Counted from the stretch's first letter, positions 8,148 through 16,756 are shown. The stretch is DNA of 64,000 nucleotides from Desulfurella acetivorans A63 (GCA_000517565.1 CP007051.1:1077039-1141038); one strand, 5' to 3'. Numbers and translations: made by a program. Notes: generated by a model from the letters alone, not told the origin.

Positions 8148-8958
8148 ATTTTTAAATTTTTTGCAAAATAATTATCAATCTAAATACACAATAAATGCGT
8201 ACTATATAGATGTTTGCCAATTTATTGATTACAAAAAAACTTATGTTATAAACGAAAATGATATAAATGCTTACGTTTTATTTTTAAACAAAAACAAAAA
8301 AAGTCCATCAACAATAAAACGAAAATTATCTGCACTCAGTGTTTTTTACGATTTTTTGAAAAAAAGCGGCATTTATAACTTTGATCTAAAGGGTTTAGTA
8401 AGACCAAAATCACCAAAACCTCTACCAAAATTTTTAGATATAGACGAAACACTTTCATTTTTAGAAAATGTAAGTTCTCTGCGAGATAAAGCGATAATTT
8501 CTCTACTTTATTCAAGCGCACTTAGAGTTTCTGAACTTGTAAATCTAAACATTGAAGACATTAATTTTTCAAACAATACAATTTTAATAACTAGAAAAGG
8601 CAATAAACAAATGAGTGTCCCAGTCAGTCCAATAACCCTAAATATATTAAAAAAATATTTAGGTAACAGACAAAAAGGCAGCGTTTTTTTAAATAAATTT
8701 GGCAAAAGGTTAAGTCAACGCTCCATTGAAAACATAGTCAAAAAACACGCTAAAAAAACACTTTTAAAGGACATCTCGCCACACACCCTAAGGCATTCTC
8801 GCGCTACGCATCTTTTAAATAACGGTATGGATCTAAGGATCCTGCAACGTTTTTTAGGGCATTCATCTATACTTGCAACCCAAATCTATACGCATCTTTC
8901 GCTGCAGGATCTAATTAAAGCATACGATACATTCCACCCTTTAAACAAAAAAGATTAA
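8131..8958 (+). CDS. Tyrosine recombinase, XerC/XerD type
   Basis: A 275-residue site-specific recombinase with an N-terminal SAM-like core-binding domain (about 1-90) and a C-terminal catalytic domain. All catalytic residues are visible: R132 ('ALRVSEL'), K156, H218 and R221 ('[10 protein letters not shown]'), H244 ('LGHSS') and nucleophile Y253 ('IYTH'). Size and lack of extra domains fit a Xer-type recombinase that resolves chromosome dimers at dif rather than a phage integrase, but I see no dif site or attachment site nearby. It overlaps rfaE2 by 17 bases and converges tail to tail with the peroxiredoxin gene one base away. Confidence 0.88.
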   Translation: MDILDKFLNFLQNNYQSKYTINAYYIDVCQFIDYKKTYVINENDINAYVLFLNKNKKSPSTIKRKLSALSVFYDFLKKSGIYNFDLKGLVRPKSPKPLPKFLDIDETLSFLENVSSLRDKAIISLLYSSALRVSELVNLNIEDINFSNNTILITRKGNKQMSVPVSPITLNILKKYLGNRQKGSVFLNKFGKRLSQRSIENIVKKHAKKTLLKDISPHTLRHSRATHLLNNGMDLRILQRFLGHSSILATQIYTHLSLQDLIKAYDTFHPLNKKD

Positions 8959-8959
8959 A

Positions 8960-9619
8960 TTATTTCTTAAAGCATAAATACCAATCTATACATTGGTAAT
9001 TTTCATTAAGTCTTTGTTTTGCGCCTTCAACGGTAAGCGGTGCTCCAACAATAACTTTTTCTTCGCTAAATTCCCAGGTTTGTTTGGAACTTACCCAGTT
9101 TGCGGGTGTAGCAACTTTATCAGAATCGGTTTTTTGCAAAGCTTCAAGAAGTCTGATTATTTCTTTAATGTTTCGACCATTTGTTAAGGGATAATACAAA
9201 ATAGCCCTAATAATACCTTCTGGATCAATAAAAAATACAGCTCTAACAGTAGCTGATGCACTTGCTTTTGGATGTAGCATTCCATACAGTGAGGCTACTT
9301 TGCCCATTGGGTCTCCAACAACGGCAAACTGTATTTTTTCGTTCGCTTTTTCTTCGATGTTCATTATCCAAGAAATGTGGGAATAAATTGAGTCTACAGA
9401 AAGACCTAAAATTTCGCAGTTTCTCTTTTTAAACTCCTCGTACTCTTTATTGAAAGCAATAAATTCTGTCGTGCAAACAGGTGTATAATCAGCAGGATGA
9501 GAAAAAAACACAACCCATTTTCCTTTGAAATCATCAGGAAAATTGATAGAACCTTTTGTTGTTTGTGCTTGAAATTCAGGTGCTTTTTCACCTATTAACG
9601 GTAATCTTTGCTCGTCCAT
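8960..9619 (-). CDS. Peroxiredoxin, thermophile/archaeal Prx6-like type
   Basis: Reduces hydrogen peroxide and alkyl hydroperoxides in the cytoplasm. The thioredoxin-fold AhpC/TSA domain (about 8-140) contains the peroxidatic C49 in 'PADYTPVCT'; a 1-Cys-type C-terminal domain follows (about 150-219). Two further Cys, C210 and C216 in 'QCIDWYLC', match the pattern of Aeropyrum-type thioredoxin peroxidase (C50/C207/C213), where they form the disulfide with the active Cys. Start: ATG with AAGGAGG upstream. A promoter with an adjacent palindrome lies at 9659-9701, suggesting peroxide- or metal-dependent control. Confidence 0.92.
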   Translation of the reverse strand: MDEQRLPLIGEKAPEFQAQTTKGSINFPDDFKGKWVVFFSHPADYTPVCTTEFIAFNKEYEEFKKRNCEILGLSVDSIYSHISWIMNIEEKANEKIQFAVVGDPMGKVASLYGMLHPKASASATVRAVFFIDPEGIIRAILYYPLTNGRNIKEIIRLLEALQKTDSDKVATPANWVSSKQTWEFSEEKVIVGAPLTVEGAKQRLNENYQCIDWYLCFKK

Positions 9620-9658
9620 ATAAACCTCCTTAAAATAATTATCTTTTTTATTATTTTA

Positions 9659-9701
9659 TTTATATATCTGTTTTATTTATATGTCAAGTAAAATTTTACT
9701 T
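9659..9701 (-). promoter_or_regulatory. Peroxiredoxin promoter with a 16-bp palindrome
   Basis: Minus strand: TTGACA (9687-9682), 17-base spacer, TATAAA (9664-9659). The perfect palindrome AAGTAAAATTTTACTT (9686-9701) touches the -35 hexamer, the position expected for a regulator site. Its sequence is not a recognised consensus; Fur/PerR-family control is only a guess. Confidence 0.5.
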
Positions 9702-9713
9702 AATATTTTATAG

Positions 9714-9977
9714 AAATTAATTTTATTTAATAAAAAACTGACCAAAGCAACATCTCTTAATATATTTGGCGGTATAGCACAATGCGATAATTTGCAAAAA
9801 TATGGTTCGCTACCAGTTTTATAAAATAACAAGCTTGTTTACACTATATCAGATAGAGATATTTTTAAGTTAATTATAAGCATAACAGCTTCAAGCAAAT
9901 GGATTAGAATATACGCTCAAATATTAGAAAGCCAATTAACTAAAAAATTTGGATTTGTATTAATTCAAAAGTTTTAA
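9714..9977 (+). pseudogene. Possible decayed gene fragment
   Basis: Between the divergent peroxiredoxin and surE genes, one plus-strand frame runs from 9714 to a TAA at 9975-9977 (87 codons) interrupted by a single TAA after 'KYGSLPVL'. It has no start codon or ribosome site. In DNA this A+T-rich, a random frame should meet several stops over this length, and the translation ('YTISDRDIFKLI', 'ASSKWIRIYAQILESQ') looks protein-like. I do not recognise the family. It may be the relic of a gene. Confidence 0.3.
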
Positions 9978-9983
9978 TTTGTT

Positions 9984-10730
9984 TTAATCTGTTTTAATGA
10001 GTTTTTCTAAAAGCGCATAATTTGTTAAATCGGCTTTTATTGGTGTAATGGATACATAGTTGTTTTCCAGTGCCCAAAAATCAGTATTCTCAGAATTATT
10101 AGTTTTAATTAAATGACCGCCTATCCAAAAATAAGAGTTTTTTCTTGGATCCTGACGCTTAATAATATTTTCTTGATAGATACGAGAACCCTGTTTGGTA
10201 AATTTTATACCTTTTATTTGATCCAATGGTTTGTTTGGTACATTAACATTTAAAATTGTGTTTCCATTTAAATCTATGCTTTTAATTATTTCTATAACTT
10301 TTTGGGCATAGAAAAAAGCGCTGTCAAAATACTTTGGTTCATCATCAATCCATGCAAGACTTATAGCAAAAGATTTTATACCAAGCAATCTTGCCTCAAA
10401 TGCTGCTGCAACAGTACCAGAATATATTACATCTTCACCCAAATTTGCACCATCATTTACACCAGAAATTACCAGATCAGGCAAATTATCTTTGTATAAA
10501 TACCTGATTGCTATTAAAACACTATCTGCTGGGGTACCATCAATAACATGTACATTTTCCTGAACTTTCCTTAGTCTGAGAGGTCTGTGTAGAGTAAGAG
10601 AGTGACTTGAGCTGCTTCTATTTCTATCTGTAGTCACTATAAAAACTTCGTTATTTTTTGATAAATATTCCTTTAATTTACTTATACCTTCACTAAAAAA
10701 ACCATCATCGTTTGTTAATAGGATTTTCAT
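9984..10730 (-). CDS. surE: 5'/3'-nucleotidase SurE
   Basis: Metal-dependent phosphatase acting on nucleoside monophosphates and short polyphosphate, a stationary-phase survival protein in other bacteria. The N-terminus 'MKILLTNDDG' with the paired Asp metal ligands, 'SSSSHSLT' and 'VISGVNDGANLGEDVIYSGT' are the full SurE signature. I use the ATG at 10730, preceded by AAAGG at 8-base spacing; a TTG two codons upstream would leave no room for a ribosome site. Length (248 residues) is normal. It is transcribed divergently from the glycosyltransferase gene. Confidence 0.93.
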   Translation of the reverse strand: MKILLTNDDGFFSEGISKLKEYLSKNNEVFIVTTDRNRSSSSHSLTLHRPLRLRKVQENVHVIDGTPADSVLIAIRYLYKDNLPDLVISGVNDGANLGEDVIYSGTVAAAFEARLLGIKSFAISLAWIDDEPKYFDSAFFYAQKVIEIIKSIDLNGNTILNVNVPNKPLDQIKGIKFTKQGSRIYQENIIKRQDPRKNSYFWIGGHLIKTNNSENTDFWALENNYVSITPIKADLTNYALLEKLIKTD

Positions 10731-10752
10731 AAACAAAACCTTTGCCTAATTT

Positions 10753-10781
10753 CTTATAATAATAATCTGATTTAATGTCAA
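10753..10781 (-). promoter_or_regulatory. surE promoter
   Basis: On the minus strand TTGACA (10781-10776), 17 bases, TATAAG (10758-10753), ending 22 bases before the surE ATG. The divergent glycosyltransferase has a weaker candidate (TTGTAT at 10790-10795, 16 bases, TATAAT at 10812-10817) only 10 bases before its ATG. Confidence 0.6.
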
Positions 10782-10827
10782 GAAAAATCTTGTATGTACC
10801 TAAAAATCTGGTATAATAAAGGAGTAG

Positions 10828-11976
10828 ATGAAAAAAGTATTGCTCGTATATAAAAAATTATCAAACTATGGTGGTACAGAACGCTCCATTGTATATACAG
10901 CAAAAGAACTTATTGAAAAAGGCTACAGCGTAAAGATTTTAGCATCGCAGGTAGATAAAATAGATACATCAAATCTTGATATAAAAGTTATAAAAGTCCC
11001 CCACTGGCCAAGCTGGCTGAAACTTGCAAGCTTTGCTATTGTAAGCTATATTTACATAAAAAAAGCCCAAAAAGACAATTATATTTCATATTGCTTTGGA
11101 AACAGTATAGGTTGTGATATATTAAGAGTAAGCGGTGGAACTCATAAATGTTATGTCAAACAAGCCTATTTAAGACATACAAATAAATTGTCCTTAATGC
11201 TTGCCAAATTAAAACGAAACTTATCTGTTTATCATTGGTTGTTAATATATATTCAAAAAAAAGCTTTTACTTATAATAACACCAAGTATTTTGTTGTCCC
11301 TTCTGAATATGTTAAAAACCAATTAATACAAGGTTATAATGTTGATAGTTCAAAAATTGTTATTCAATATAATAAAATTGATTTAAAAAAATTTAATCCC
11401 GAAAACAAAAATAAAGTATTTTTAAAAACCCTAAACCTAAATCAAGACAAATTTTATTTCTTGTATGTCTCAACAAACTTCTGGCTTAAAGGTTTTTTTT
11501 ACTTACTTGATGCTTTTAAGATTGCATGCAAAGATAAAGAATTTTTTGCCAGAGCACACTTAATTGCTGTTGGACAAGATAGCGTTAATAAATTTAAAGC
11601 AAAAGCCAAAAAACTATCAATTGAAAACAAAATATCATTTTTTGGAAAAAGAAATGATTTAGAAAACTTTTATAAGTCTTCTGATTGTTTTGTTTATCCA
11701 AGTTTATACGATAGTGCAGGTTTTGTAATAGAAGAAGCGCTTGCCTGCGGTCTACCAGTTATTGCAAGCAAATTTGCAGGCTACAGTGAGCTTGTAGAAA
11801 AATCTAAAGCAGGCATTGTAATAGATCCTACAAATCTTAAAGAATTTTCAAAAGTGCTATTAGATTTTTTCTACAAGAAGACTGATGAGCTTAAATTAAT
11901 GTCTTGTAATGCATCTAACTTTATGGTACAATTAGACAAATTAGAAAATGAAGACATTTTTGATAGATTTGGATAA
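10828..11976 (+). CDS. Glycosyltransferase family 4 (GT-B fold), probably LPS core
   Basis: A 382-residue GT-B enzyme that transfers a sugar from a nucleotide-sugar donor. The N-terminal acceptor domain has 'NYGGTERSI', as in WaaG/RfaG-type core glycosyltransferases; the C-terminal Glycos_transf_1 domain has 'GFVIEEALACGLPVIAS', containing the E-x7-E donor-binding motif (about residues 295-312). No membrane segments are evident, so it probably acts at the cytoplasmic face of the inner membrane. Proximity to gmhA/rfaE2 supports a role in LPS core assembly, but acceptor and donor cannot be read from sequence. Its 3' end overlaps the next gene by 29 bases. Confidence 0.85.
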   Translation: MKKVLLVYKKLSNYGGTERSIVYTAKELIEKGYSVKILASQVDKIDTSNLDIKVIKVPHWPSWLKLASFAIVSYIYIKKAQKDNYISYCFGNSIGCDILRVSGGTHKCYVKQAYLRHTNKLSLMLAKLKRNLSVYHWLLIYIQKKAFTYNNTKYFVVPSEYVKNQLIQGYNVDSSKIVIQYNKIDLKKFNPENKNKVFLKTLNLNQDKFYFLYVSTNFWLKGFFYLLDAFKIACKDKEFFARAHLIAVGQDSVNKFKAKAKKLSIENKISFFGKRNDLENFYKSSDCFVYPSLYDSAGFVIEEALACGLPVIASKFAGYSELVEKSKAGIVIDPTNLKEFSKVLLDFFYKKTDELKLMSCNASNFMVQLDKLENEDIFDRFG

Positions 11977-12556
11977 AACGTTATACAAACCTCAAACTGG
12001 TATATTTGACCATATTAACAAAAATATTAAAAAATTTATGATGCAATATCTAAATATGGAAGAAAAGTTTATAGAAAATTTAAGATCTTTTTATGTAAAA
12101 ACATATGGTTCTACACTTATGGGATTAATTAAAAATTACAACATTGATCCTTATTTTTTTTTAGAATATGCACATAATGTAGATTTATCCTCTATTAAAC
12201 CAAATAATAATTTGAAAGAAAAACTTAAAAAAATAAATGGCAAAAAAATCATCTTTACAAGTGCACCCAAAAAACATGCTTTAAATGTTTTAGAACGCCT
12301 AGAAATCCTTAGTGAATTTAATGACATATTTGATATAATAGAAGCAGACTTTATAGCAAAACCAAATAAAGAACCTTACATTAAAATTATTAAAAAATTT
12401 CCTTCTTTGTTTTATACAATGATTGATGATATGGAACAAAATTTAATTACAGCAAAAATGTTTAAGTTTAAAACAGTACTGGTTAATACAAAAAAATCTG
12501 ATTGTGTAGATTTATGTGTTGAAAGCTTTGAAGAAATACCTATTGAGTTTTTATAA
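11948..12556 (+). CDS. HAD-superfamily phosphatase, pyrimidine 5'-nucleotidase-like
   Basis: A 202-residue haloacid-dehalogenase-fold hydrolase. Motif I 'IDLDKTLY' supplies the nucleophile and acid Asp; 'IIFTSAPKKHA' is motif II, K in 'IAKPNKEPY' is motif III and 'TMIDDMEQNL' is motif IV. The 'DKTLYKPQTGIF' start resembles the SDT1-like pyrimidine 5'-nucleotidase subgroup. The substrate is uncertain; a sugar phosphate linked to the upstream glycosyltransferase is possible. It overlaps that gene by 29 bases and converges with speB, their ends overlapping by six bases. Confidence 0.75.
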   Translation: MKTFLIDLDKTLYKPQTGIFDHINKNIKKFMMQYLNMEEKFIENLRSFYVKTYGSTLMGLIKNYNIDPYFFLEYAHNVDLSSIKPNNNLKEKLKKINGKKIIFTSAPKKHALNVLERLEILSEFNDIFDIIEADFIAKPNKEPYIKIIKKFPSLFYTMIDDMEQNLITAKMFKFKTVLVNTKKSDCVDLCVESFEEIPIEFL

Positions 12557-13378
12557 AAAACACAAGACTTCCCTTGCAACACTTGCTGCAACAATTGAAG
12601 AAACGCCGCTTGTGTCATATTGTGGTGATAATTCAACTATATCGCAGCCAACAATATTTAAAACGCTAAGTTTTTTGAGACAATCAATTAGTTCTTTGTA
12701 AGTAACACCACCAGGCTCTGGTGTACCTGTGCCTGGGAAAATTGAAGGGTCTAATACATCTAAATCTATTGTTAGATAAACTGGCCTATCACCAATCCTT
12801 TCAACAAAATCTTGAGCTTTATCAAAATTAAACAAACATAAGTTTTCTTTTCTATATGGGAGATTTAGATCTGTGCTATTTAAACTTCTAATCCCAAGTT
12901 GGTAAACATTTTCAAAACCTACTATTTCGCAAACACGCCTAATTACACTCGCATGAGACAATTTTTCTGAGCGATAAGAATCTATTAAATCACTATGAGC
13001 ATCTAAGTGTACTACTGAAATATTTTGGTATTTATTTGCAAATGTTTTGATTAAAGGAAAAGTTATTAAGTGTTCTCCCCCAATAGATAAAAGCTTTTTT
13101 CTGTTTTTAATAAGCTTGTAAGAAAACTTTTCTATTATATCAAGTACAAAAGCTTTATCACCAAATGGCAAAGGCATATCACCCATATCGCATATCTTTT
13201 TTTCTCTTAAATCTTTATCAAAATACACAGAGTAAGACTCTATACCGTAAGAATTTTCCCTTATAGCGTTTGGAGCAAACCTTGAACCAGGTCTAAAAGA
13301 GGATGTGCCATCATAAGGCACACCCACAATAACTATTTGAGCTTTTTCAAAACTTGAATTTGCACAATAATAATTCAT
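12551..13378 (-). CDS. speB: Agmatinase (arginase/ureohydrolase family)
   Basis: Hydrolyses agmatine to putrescine and urea with two Mn ions. The ureohydrolase signatures are all present: H103 in 'GGEHLITFP', 'HLDAHSD' (124-130) and 'DLDVLDPS' followed by 'GTGTPEPGG'. I start it at the ATG at 13378, which overlaps the stop of the arginine decarboxylase gene as ATGA; the longer frame upstream is Cys-rich and is the decarboxylase end in another frame. With this start it is 275 residues, normal for bacterial agmatinases. The context (arginine decarboxylase directly upstream) makes agmatine, not arginine, the substrate. Confidence 0.92.
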   Translation of the reverse strand: MNYYCANSSFEKAQIVIVGVPYDGTSSFRPGSRFAPNAIRENSYGIESYSVYFDKDLREKKICDMGDMPLPFGDKAFVLDIIEKFSYKLIKNRKKLLSIGGEHLITFPLIKTFANKYQNISVVHLDAHSDLIDSYRSEKLSHASVIRRVCEIVGFENVYQLGIRSLNSTDLNLPYRKENLCLFNFDKAQDFVERIGDRPVYLTIDLDVLDPSIFPGTGTPEPGGVTYKELIDCLKKLSVLNIVGCDIVELSPQYDTSGVSSIVAASVAREVLCFL

Positions 13379-13857
13379 TTCCACCACAACACAACACAGG
13401 CAAAAGCACAACCGCATTTTTCAACTGTGTGTTCGGCAGAAATACTAACAATTTTTTCTATTTCGTAACCTCTTCTATCCATTCCCCACTTTGCCATCTC
13501 AATAACTATTCTTTCTGCCTCATTTTTTGAGATATCGTAGTTTTCGTATTCCATAATAAGACCATTTTTTGTTTTGTCTTTAGGTATTGCTGCTGCAACA
13601 GCTGCAGCAATTTTTTGTCCTTTTTTATCTGACACTATCGATGCATAAGCAACGGGCACTAGTGCACCCAATGGAAGCTTGATTTCTTCTTGATACTCGC
13701 AGTTTGGTGGCAAAATTGAACTCATTTTTACAAGGTTAGTATTTCCTACACCGCTTTCAAGTAAAGCTACATCAAATGCATTTAACAAAGTCAAGCCTTC
13801 TGCGTTAGAAGAAGAAAGCTTATAAATATTTGGAACACTTGAAAAGATGTCTATCAT
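13375..13857 (-). CDS. pdaD: Pyruvoyl-dependent arginine decarboxylase proenzyme
   Basis: Decarboxylates arginine to agmatine using a pyruvoyl group made by self-cleavage. The cleavage site is visible as S46-S47 in 'NLVKMSSILPP', which would give a beta chain of 46 residues and an alpha chain starting with the pyruvoyl residue. 'GALVPVAYA' and the GMDRRGYE region are typical of the PvlArgDC family known from Methanocaldococcus and Chlamydia. Length, 160 residues, is normal. It overlaps both neighbours by four bases, which implies coupled translation of the three polyamine genes. Confidence 0.92.
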   Translation of the reverse strand: MIDIFSSVPNIYKLSSSNAEGLTLLNAFDVALLESGVGNTNLVKMSSILPPNCEYQEEIKLPLGALVPVAYASIVSDKKGQKIAAAVAAAIPKDKTKNGLIMEYENYDISKNEAERIVIEMAKWGMDRRGYEIEKIVSISAEHTVEKCGCAFACVVLWWK

Positions 13858-14252
13858 TGCTCTACCACCAAATTACATTGAGCTTTATAAGTAAAATGTT
13901 CTAAGTCGAGGACACCTCTTAAAACCTCTTGCTCTTTTGTGTAAAGTGGTTTGAGCAAATTCTTTAGATACTCATGCGCTTTCCATGGATCTGCAGAATC
14001 CCCGCATGTAAAAAAGTCTATTGCTGCATAACCATATTCTGGCCAAGTGTGGATCGCCAGATGAGATTCGGCAATTATAACTATACCGCTTACGCCAAAA
14101 GGCTGGAAAGTTCGAAAAGATGAAGAAATAACAGTAGCGTTTGCAGCTTTTGCTGCATCGTTCAAATACTTTTCCAAAGCAACCACATCATTTAAAATGT
14201 CTTTATCACAGCTAAAGTACTCCGCTAAAATATGCCTCCCGAGTGCCTTCAC
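13854..14252 (-). CDS. speH: S-adenosylmethionine decarboxylase proenzyme
   Basis: Makes decarboxylated SAM, the aminopropyl donor for spermidine. A pyruvoyl enzyme of the short prokaryotic class: self-cleavage between E62 and S63 in 'AESHLAIHTWPEYG', with H68 and C83 ('FFTCGDS') at the same positions as in the Thermotoga enzyme. The start is GTG at 14252, set by AAGGAGG eight bases upstream; an ATG at 14256 is in another frame. 132 residues, normal. The aminopropyltransferase (speE) that would use the product together with putrescine from speB is not in this window. Confidence 0.93.
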   Translation of the reverse strand: MKALGRHILAEYFSCDKDILNDVVALEKYLNDAAKAANATVISSSFRTFQPFGVSGIVIIAESHLAIHTWPEYGYAAIDFFTCGDSADPWKAHEYLKNLLKPLYTKEQEVLRGVLDLEHFTYKAQCNLVVEQ

Positions 14253-14310
14253 CCATGTGCCCTCCTTAAAACATAAAATTTTTTACTAGCTTTTAAAATG
14301 CTAGCAGCCT

Positions 14311-14339
14311 TTTTTAGCATTTATTTTAAAAATTGTCAA
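14311..14339 (-). promoter_or_regulatory. Probable promoter of the polyamine operon
   Basis: Minus strand: TTGACA (14339-14334), 17 bases, TAAAAA (14316-14311), about 60 bases before the speH GTG. A small dyad CTAGC-N9-GCTAG (14286-14304) lies in the would-be leader; no longer RNA structure is evident. Confidence 0.45.
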
Positions 14340-14363
14340 TACCTTTTTAAAAATTTTACAAAA

Positions 14364-14879
14364 TTACTGACCCAATGCATAAACAAAATCAAGACCTGAT
14401 TTGTCAAGCCTTGTAGAGTTTGTTGCATCAATTGAAACCGAATAGTAGTATTTTGCAGGGCTTGAAGATGCAGCACAAGGTGGCGCAATAGTCGTAGATG
14501 TTATAGTAACATTTACAGTGTAATAATCACTGCTTGAGTTAATCTTGCCAAAATTTATAACAAGATCTGGGTTAGAATTTAAACAATTTCCCCAATACTG
14601 TATTGGATTTTCTCTTTTTGTTCTAAAGCATGTTTGATCATTTATATTGTAAGAATTATCTGGCAAACTTGGGTTTTGCCCCCAATACAGAGTATCTATT
14701 ATAACCTCAGCACCACCAATTGCTGCATCGTGCGCACTTGCGTATTGCTTGTACATGCCACTCATTTTTGTCCCAGAAATGACAAGCCACATCAATGCAC
14801 TAATTAAAGTCAATGCCATAAAACTAAGCAGTATCGCTACAATTAATGCTATGCCTTTTTGGTTTTTTAAATCTTTCAT
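14364..14879 (-). CDS. PilX-like minor pilin / pilus assembly protein
   Basis: Last gene of the minor-pilin operon. A short basic leader ending in G9 ('NQKGIALIV') is followed by a long hydrophobic helix (about 10-38) and a Cys-containing globular domain of about 130 residues, the PilX/PilX_N pattern. Minor pilins of this kind prime type IV pilus assembly together with PilV, PilW, FimT and PilY1. The leader lacks the usual F+1 and E+5, which is normal for PilX-like proteins. It overlaps pilW by four bases. Confidence 0.75.
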   Translation of the reverse strand: MKDLKNQKGIALIVAILLSFMALTLISALMWLVISGTKMSGMYKQYASAHDAAIGGAEVIIDTLYWGQNPSLPDNSYNINDQTCFRTKRENPIQYWGNCLNSNPDLVINFGKINSSSDYYTVNVTITSTTIAPPCAASSSPAKYYYSVSIDATNSTRLDKSGLDFVYALGQ

Positions 14880-15946
14880 TGAACTAAATTCCTCGGTACT
14901 ATTGATAAATTAATTGTCTTCCATTGGTAATGCACTTGATTGCTAGACGGTGTAAAAGTGCTTAAAACACCCGTATCGCTATCGCCAAGATTGATTGTTT
15001 TGGAATTTGTATATTCTTGGTTAAACTTTCCAGATTGTTGGAGTATAAATATTCTTATTTCTTGAGTGTTTTGAGCATCAATTTGACTACCAAGAGGGTT
15101 TTTGCTTGTATACCAATTATTGCCGCTTTTAATTGCAACCTCAAAATCCTTAACACAATCCAAAAGCGGCTGTTTGTTTATTGCACCATTTGATTGGTTT
15201 ATGGTAGCTCTATATAATTCATAAGTTGAAGGCTCACAAAATTTTGGCAAATTAGTATTGTCCAAAAAATAATCTACTCTATTAAAAGGCATGCGAAGTG
15301 TAGTATCTGCATCAACACCATACACAACATATGTATAATCGGATGGTGGTATATTGGCATTTGATGGAAGTGTGCTAAGCTTAAAGTAATACAAACCGTT
15401 TGATTTAGCATACAGGTCTTTATTGTGTAAAATTATTACATAATCATTGTCATCTGTGCCTTTTGTAAAATGATTGTCAGCTTCATTTTTTGGCCAGCTT
15501 AAACTATCGCTGTAACCCTGAATTTGCCAATTTGTGCCATCATAATACATTACGCTCCACTTCCTTGAAGCAGAGTTTATATTGGCTATAGTTGAACGTA
15601 TAACTAAATACGAAGCATTGTTATATGTGCCAATTTGCACTGGCCAAGGCACACCTGGTGCATTATTGTAATTCTTAGCTGGACTTGAGGATGCTTCGGC
15701 ATAGTTGCTTGAGTCGACCCCTTTGGGTATGCTTTGCGTAAGACCATAACCTGCCATCTCGCAATCGTACCTTAGCAAATCAATACCCATTAATGTATTA
15801 ATCTGGGATTTTTGCGTGCTTGAATGATAAAAGGATAACTTTAAAACTTTGACAAAAGTATAATAACCTATTGCCAAAGCCACCATAACTATAAATAGCG
15901 TAACAATAATCTCTAAAAGCGTAAATCCTTTTTTATTGTGATTCAT
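14876..15946 (-). CDS. PilW-like minor pilin
   Basis: A 356-residue prepilin with a class III/IVa leader: six residues, G7, then 'FTLLEIIVTLF' with F+1 and E+5, so it is cut and methylated by the prepilin peptidase. The hydrophobic helix spans about 8-35. The large C-terminal domain is rich in S/N/Y with few Cys, as in PilW proteins. It sits between pilV and pilX with four-base overlaps on both sides, the standard order of the minor-pilin operon. Confidence 0.8.
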   Translation of the reverse strand: MNHNKKGFTLLEIIVTLFIVMVALAIGYYTFVKVLKLSFYHSSTQKSQINTLMGIDLLRYDCEMAGYGLTQSIPKGVDSSNYAEASSSPAKNYNNAPGVPWPVQIGTYNNASYLVIRSTIANINSASRKWSVMYYDGTNWQIQGYSDSLSWPKNEADNHFTKGTDDNDYVIILHNKDLYAKSNGLYYFKLSTLPSNANIPPSDYTYVVYGVDADTTLRMPFNRVDYFLDNTNLPKFCEPSTYELYRATINQSNGAINKQPLLDCVKDFEVAIKSGNNWYTSKNPLGSQIDAQNTQEIRIFILQQSGKFNQEYTNSKTINLGDSDTGVLSTFTPSSNQVHYQWKTINLSIVPRNLVQ

Positions 15947-16338
15947 TGTTTCCTCACTACAACAATCCTTGTTGTGTGCTCTAATTTACCTTTATAATTC
16001 CAACTAAAATTTGCAATACATATGGTATTTGAAGTCTGGTCTTGTTTTGTAGTTTGTATTGTATAGCTTGGGATATACTTTGATATGGTTGAGTTTGTAA
16101 TATTTATATTTGTTGAATTAGTGTAATCATCACAAAGCGCAATATTCGATTCAATCTCATTGCGCTTTTGATCAATGATTTTTAGCACAGCATTTCTTAC
16201 TTCATTTTGGCTTTCTACATTCATTGCCAGGTTTAGTGCACCTAAAAGCCCAATTAAAGCAATCAAAATTATAAATAGCGCAATTATGGCTTCTATCAAA
16301 GAAAAACCATTTTTATTGCGTGCAGCTTGCACCATCAT
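15943..16338 (-). CDS. PilV-like minor pilin
   Basis: A 131-residue prepilin: leader ending 'NKNG', then 'FSLIEAIIALFIILIALIG', with the F+1/E+5 residues needed for prepilin peptidase and pilus assembly. Start ATG at 16338 with GGAG upstream, inside the end of the fimT-like gene (26-base overlap). The C-terminal domain has a Cys pair that may form a disulfide. Length and position between FimT-like and PilW-like genes indicate PilV. Confidence 0.8.
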   Translation of the reverse strand: MMVQAARNKNGFSLIEAIIALFIILIALIGLLGALNLAMNVESQNEVRNAVLKIIDQKRNEIESNIALCDDYTNSTNINITNSTISKYIPSYTIQTTKQDQTSNTICIANFSWNYKGKLEHTTRIVVVRKQ

Positions 16339-16756
16339 AAACTCCTGATATTATTCTTGTAAAAGATACGCTTGTGCAGTTTGGGTTATTGCTTTCAACA
16401 GTATATACGCTTGCTGGTGTAGGATATCCAAGCGGGTAAAATATTATTGGTAAGTTGGCTGGGTTTGTAGAACAACTATACTTTAAATTTATTGGTCCTT
16501 TAATAATTTTGTTGTTTGTAGAATCCCTAATTGTGTAATTATTTGCAGTAAAATCTACCTCTACCTGGACTTTGCGTGTAAATGCGTATGTTTTTGACCA
16601 ATCTAAATCTGATTCAATCTGGTTAAACTGACTTGTAATCTCAAAGCTTTTCATGTATTTATTAAAATTTGGTATAGCAATAGCAAGTACTATAGCCAAA
16701 ATCGCTATAGTTACAATAACTTCAAGCAATGTAAAAGCTTTCACTTCTCCAACCAC
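16313..16756 (-). CDS. FimT/GspH-type pseudopilin
   Basis: A 147-residue pseudopilin. The helix 'FTLLEVIVTIAILAIVLAI' follows a leader whose -1 residue is A instead of the usual G ('EVKA'), which most prepilin peptidases process less well. The C-terminal region with three Cys fits the GspH/FimT fold. Two GTG starts are possible, 16756 and 16744; I keep the upstream one because 16744 leaves only two bases to the GGAG. It overlaps the end of pilY1, so its translation is likely coupled. Confidence 0.75.
   Translation of the reverse strand: MVGEVKAFTLLEVIVTIAILAIVLAIAIPNFNKYMKSFEITSQFNQIESDLDWSKTYAFTRKVQVEVDFTANNYTIRDSTNNKIIKGPINLKYSCSTNPANLPIIFYPLGYPTPASVYTVESNNPNCTSVSFTRIISGVYDGASCTQ

Noticed and set aside
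14244-14256. ATG at 14256 as start of the SAM decarboxylase
   Set aside because: It is in another frame; only the GTG at 14252 opens the conserved N-terminus.
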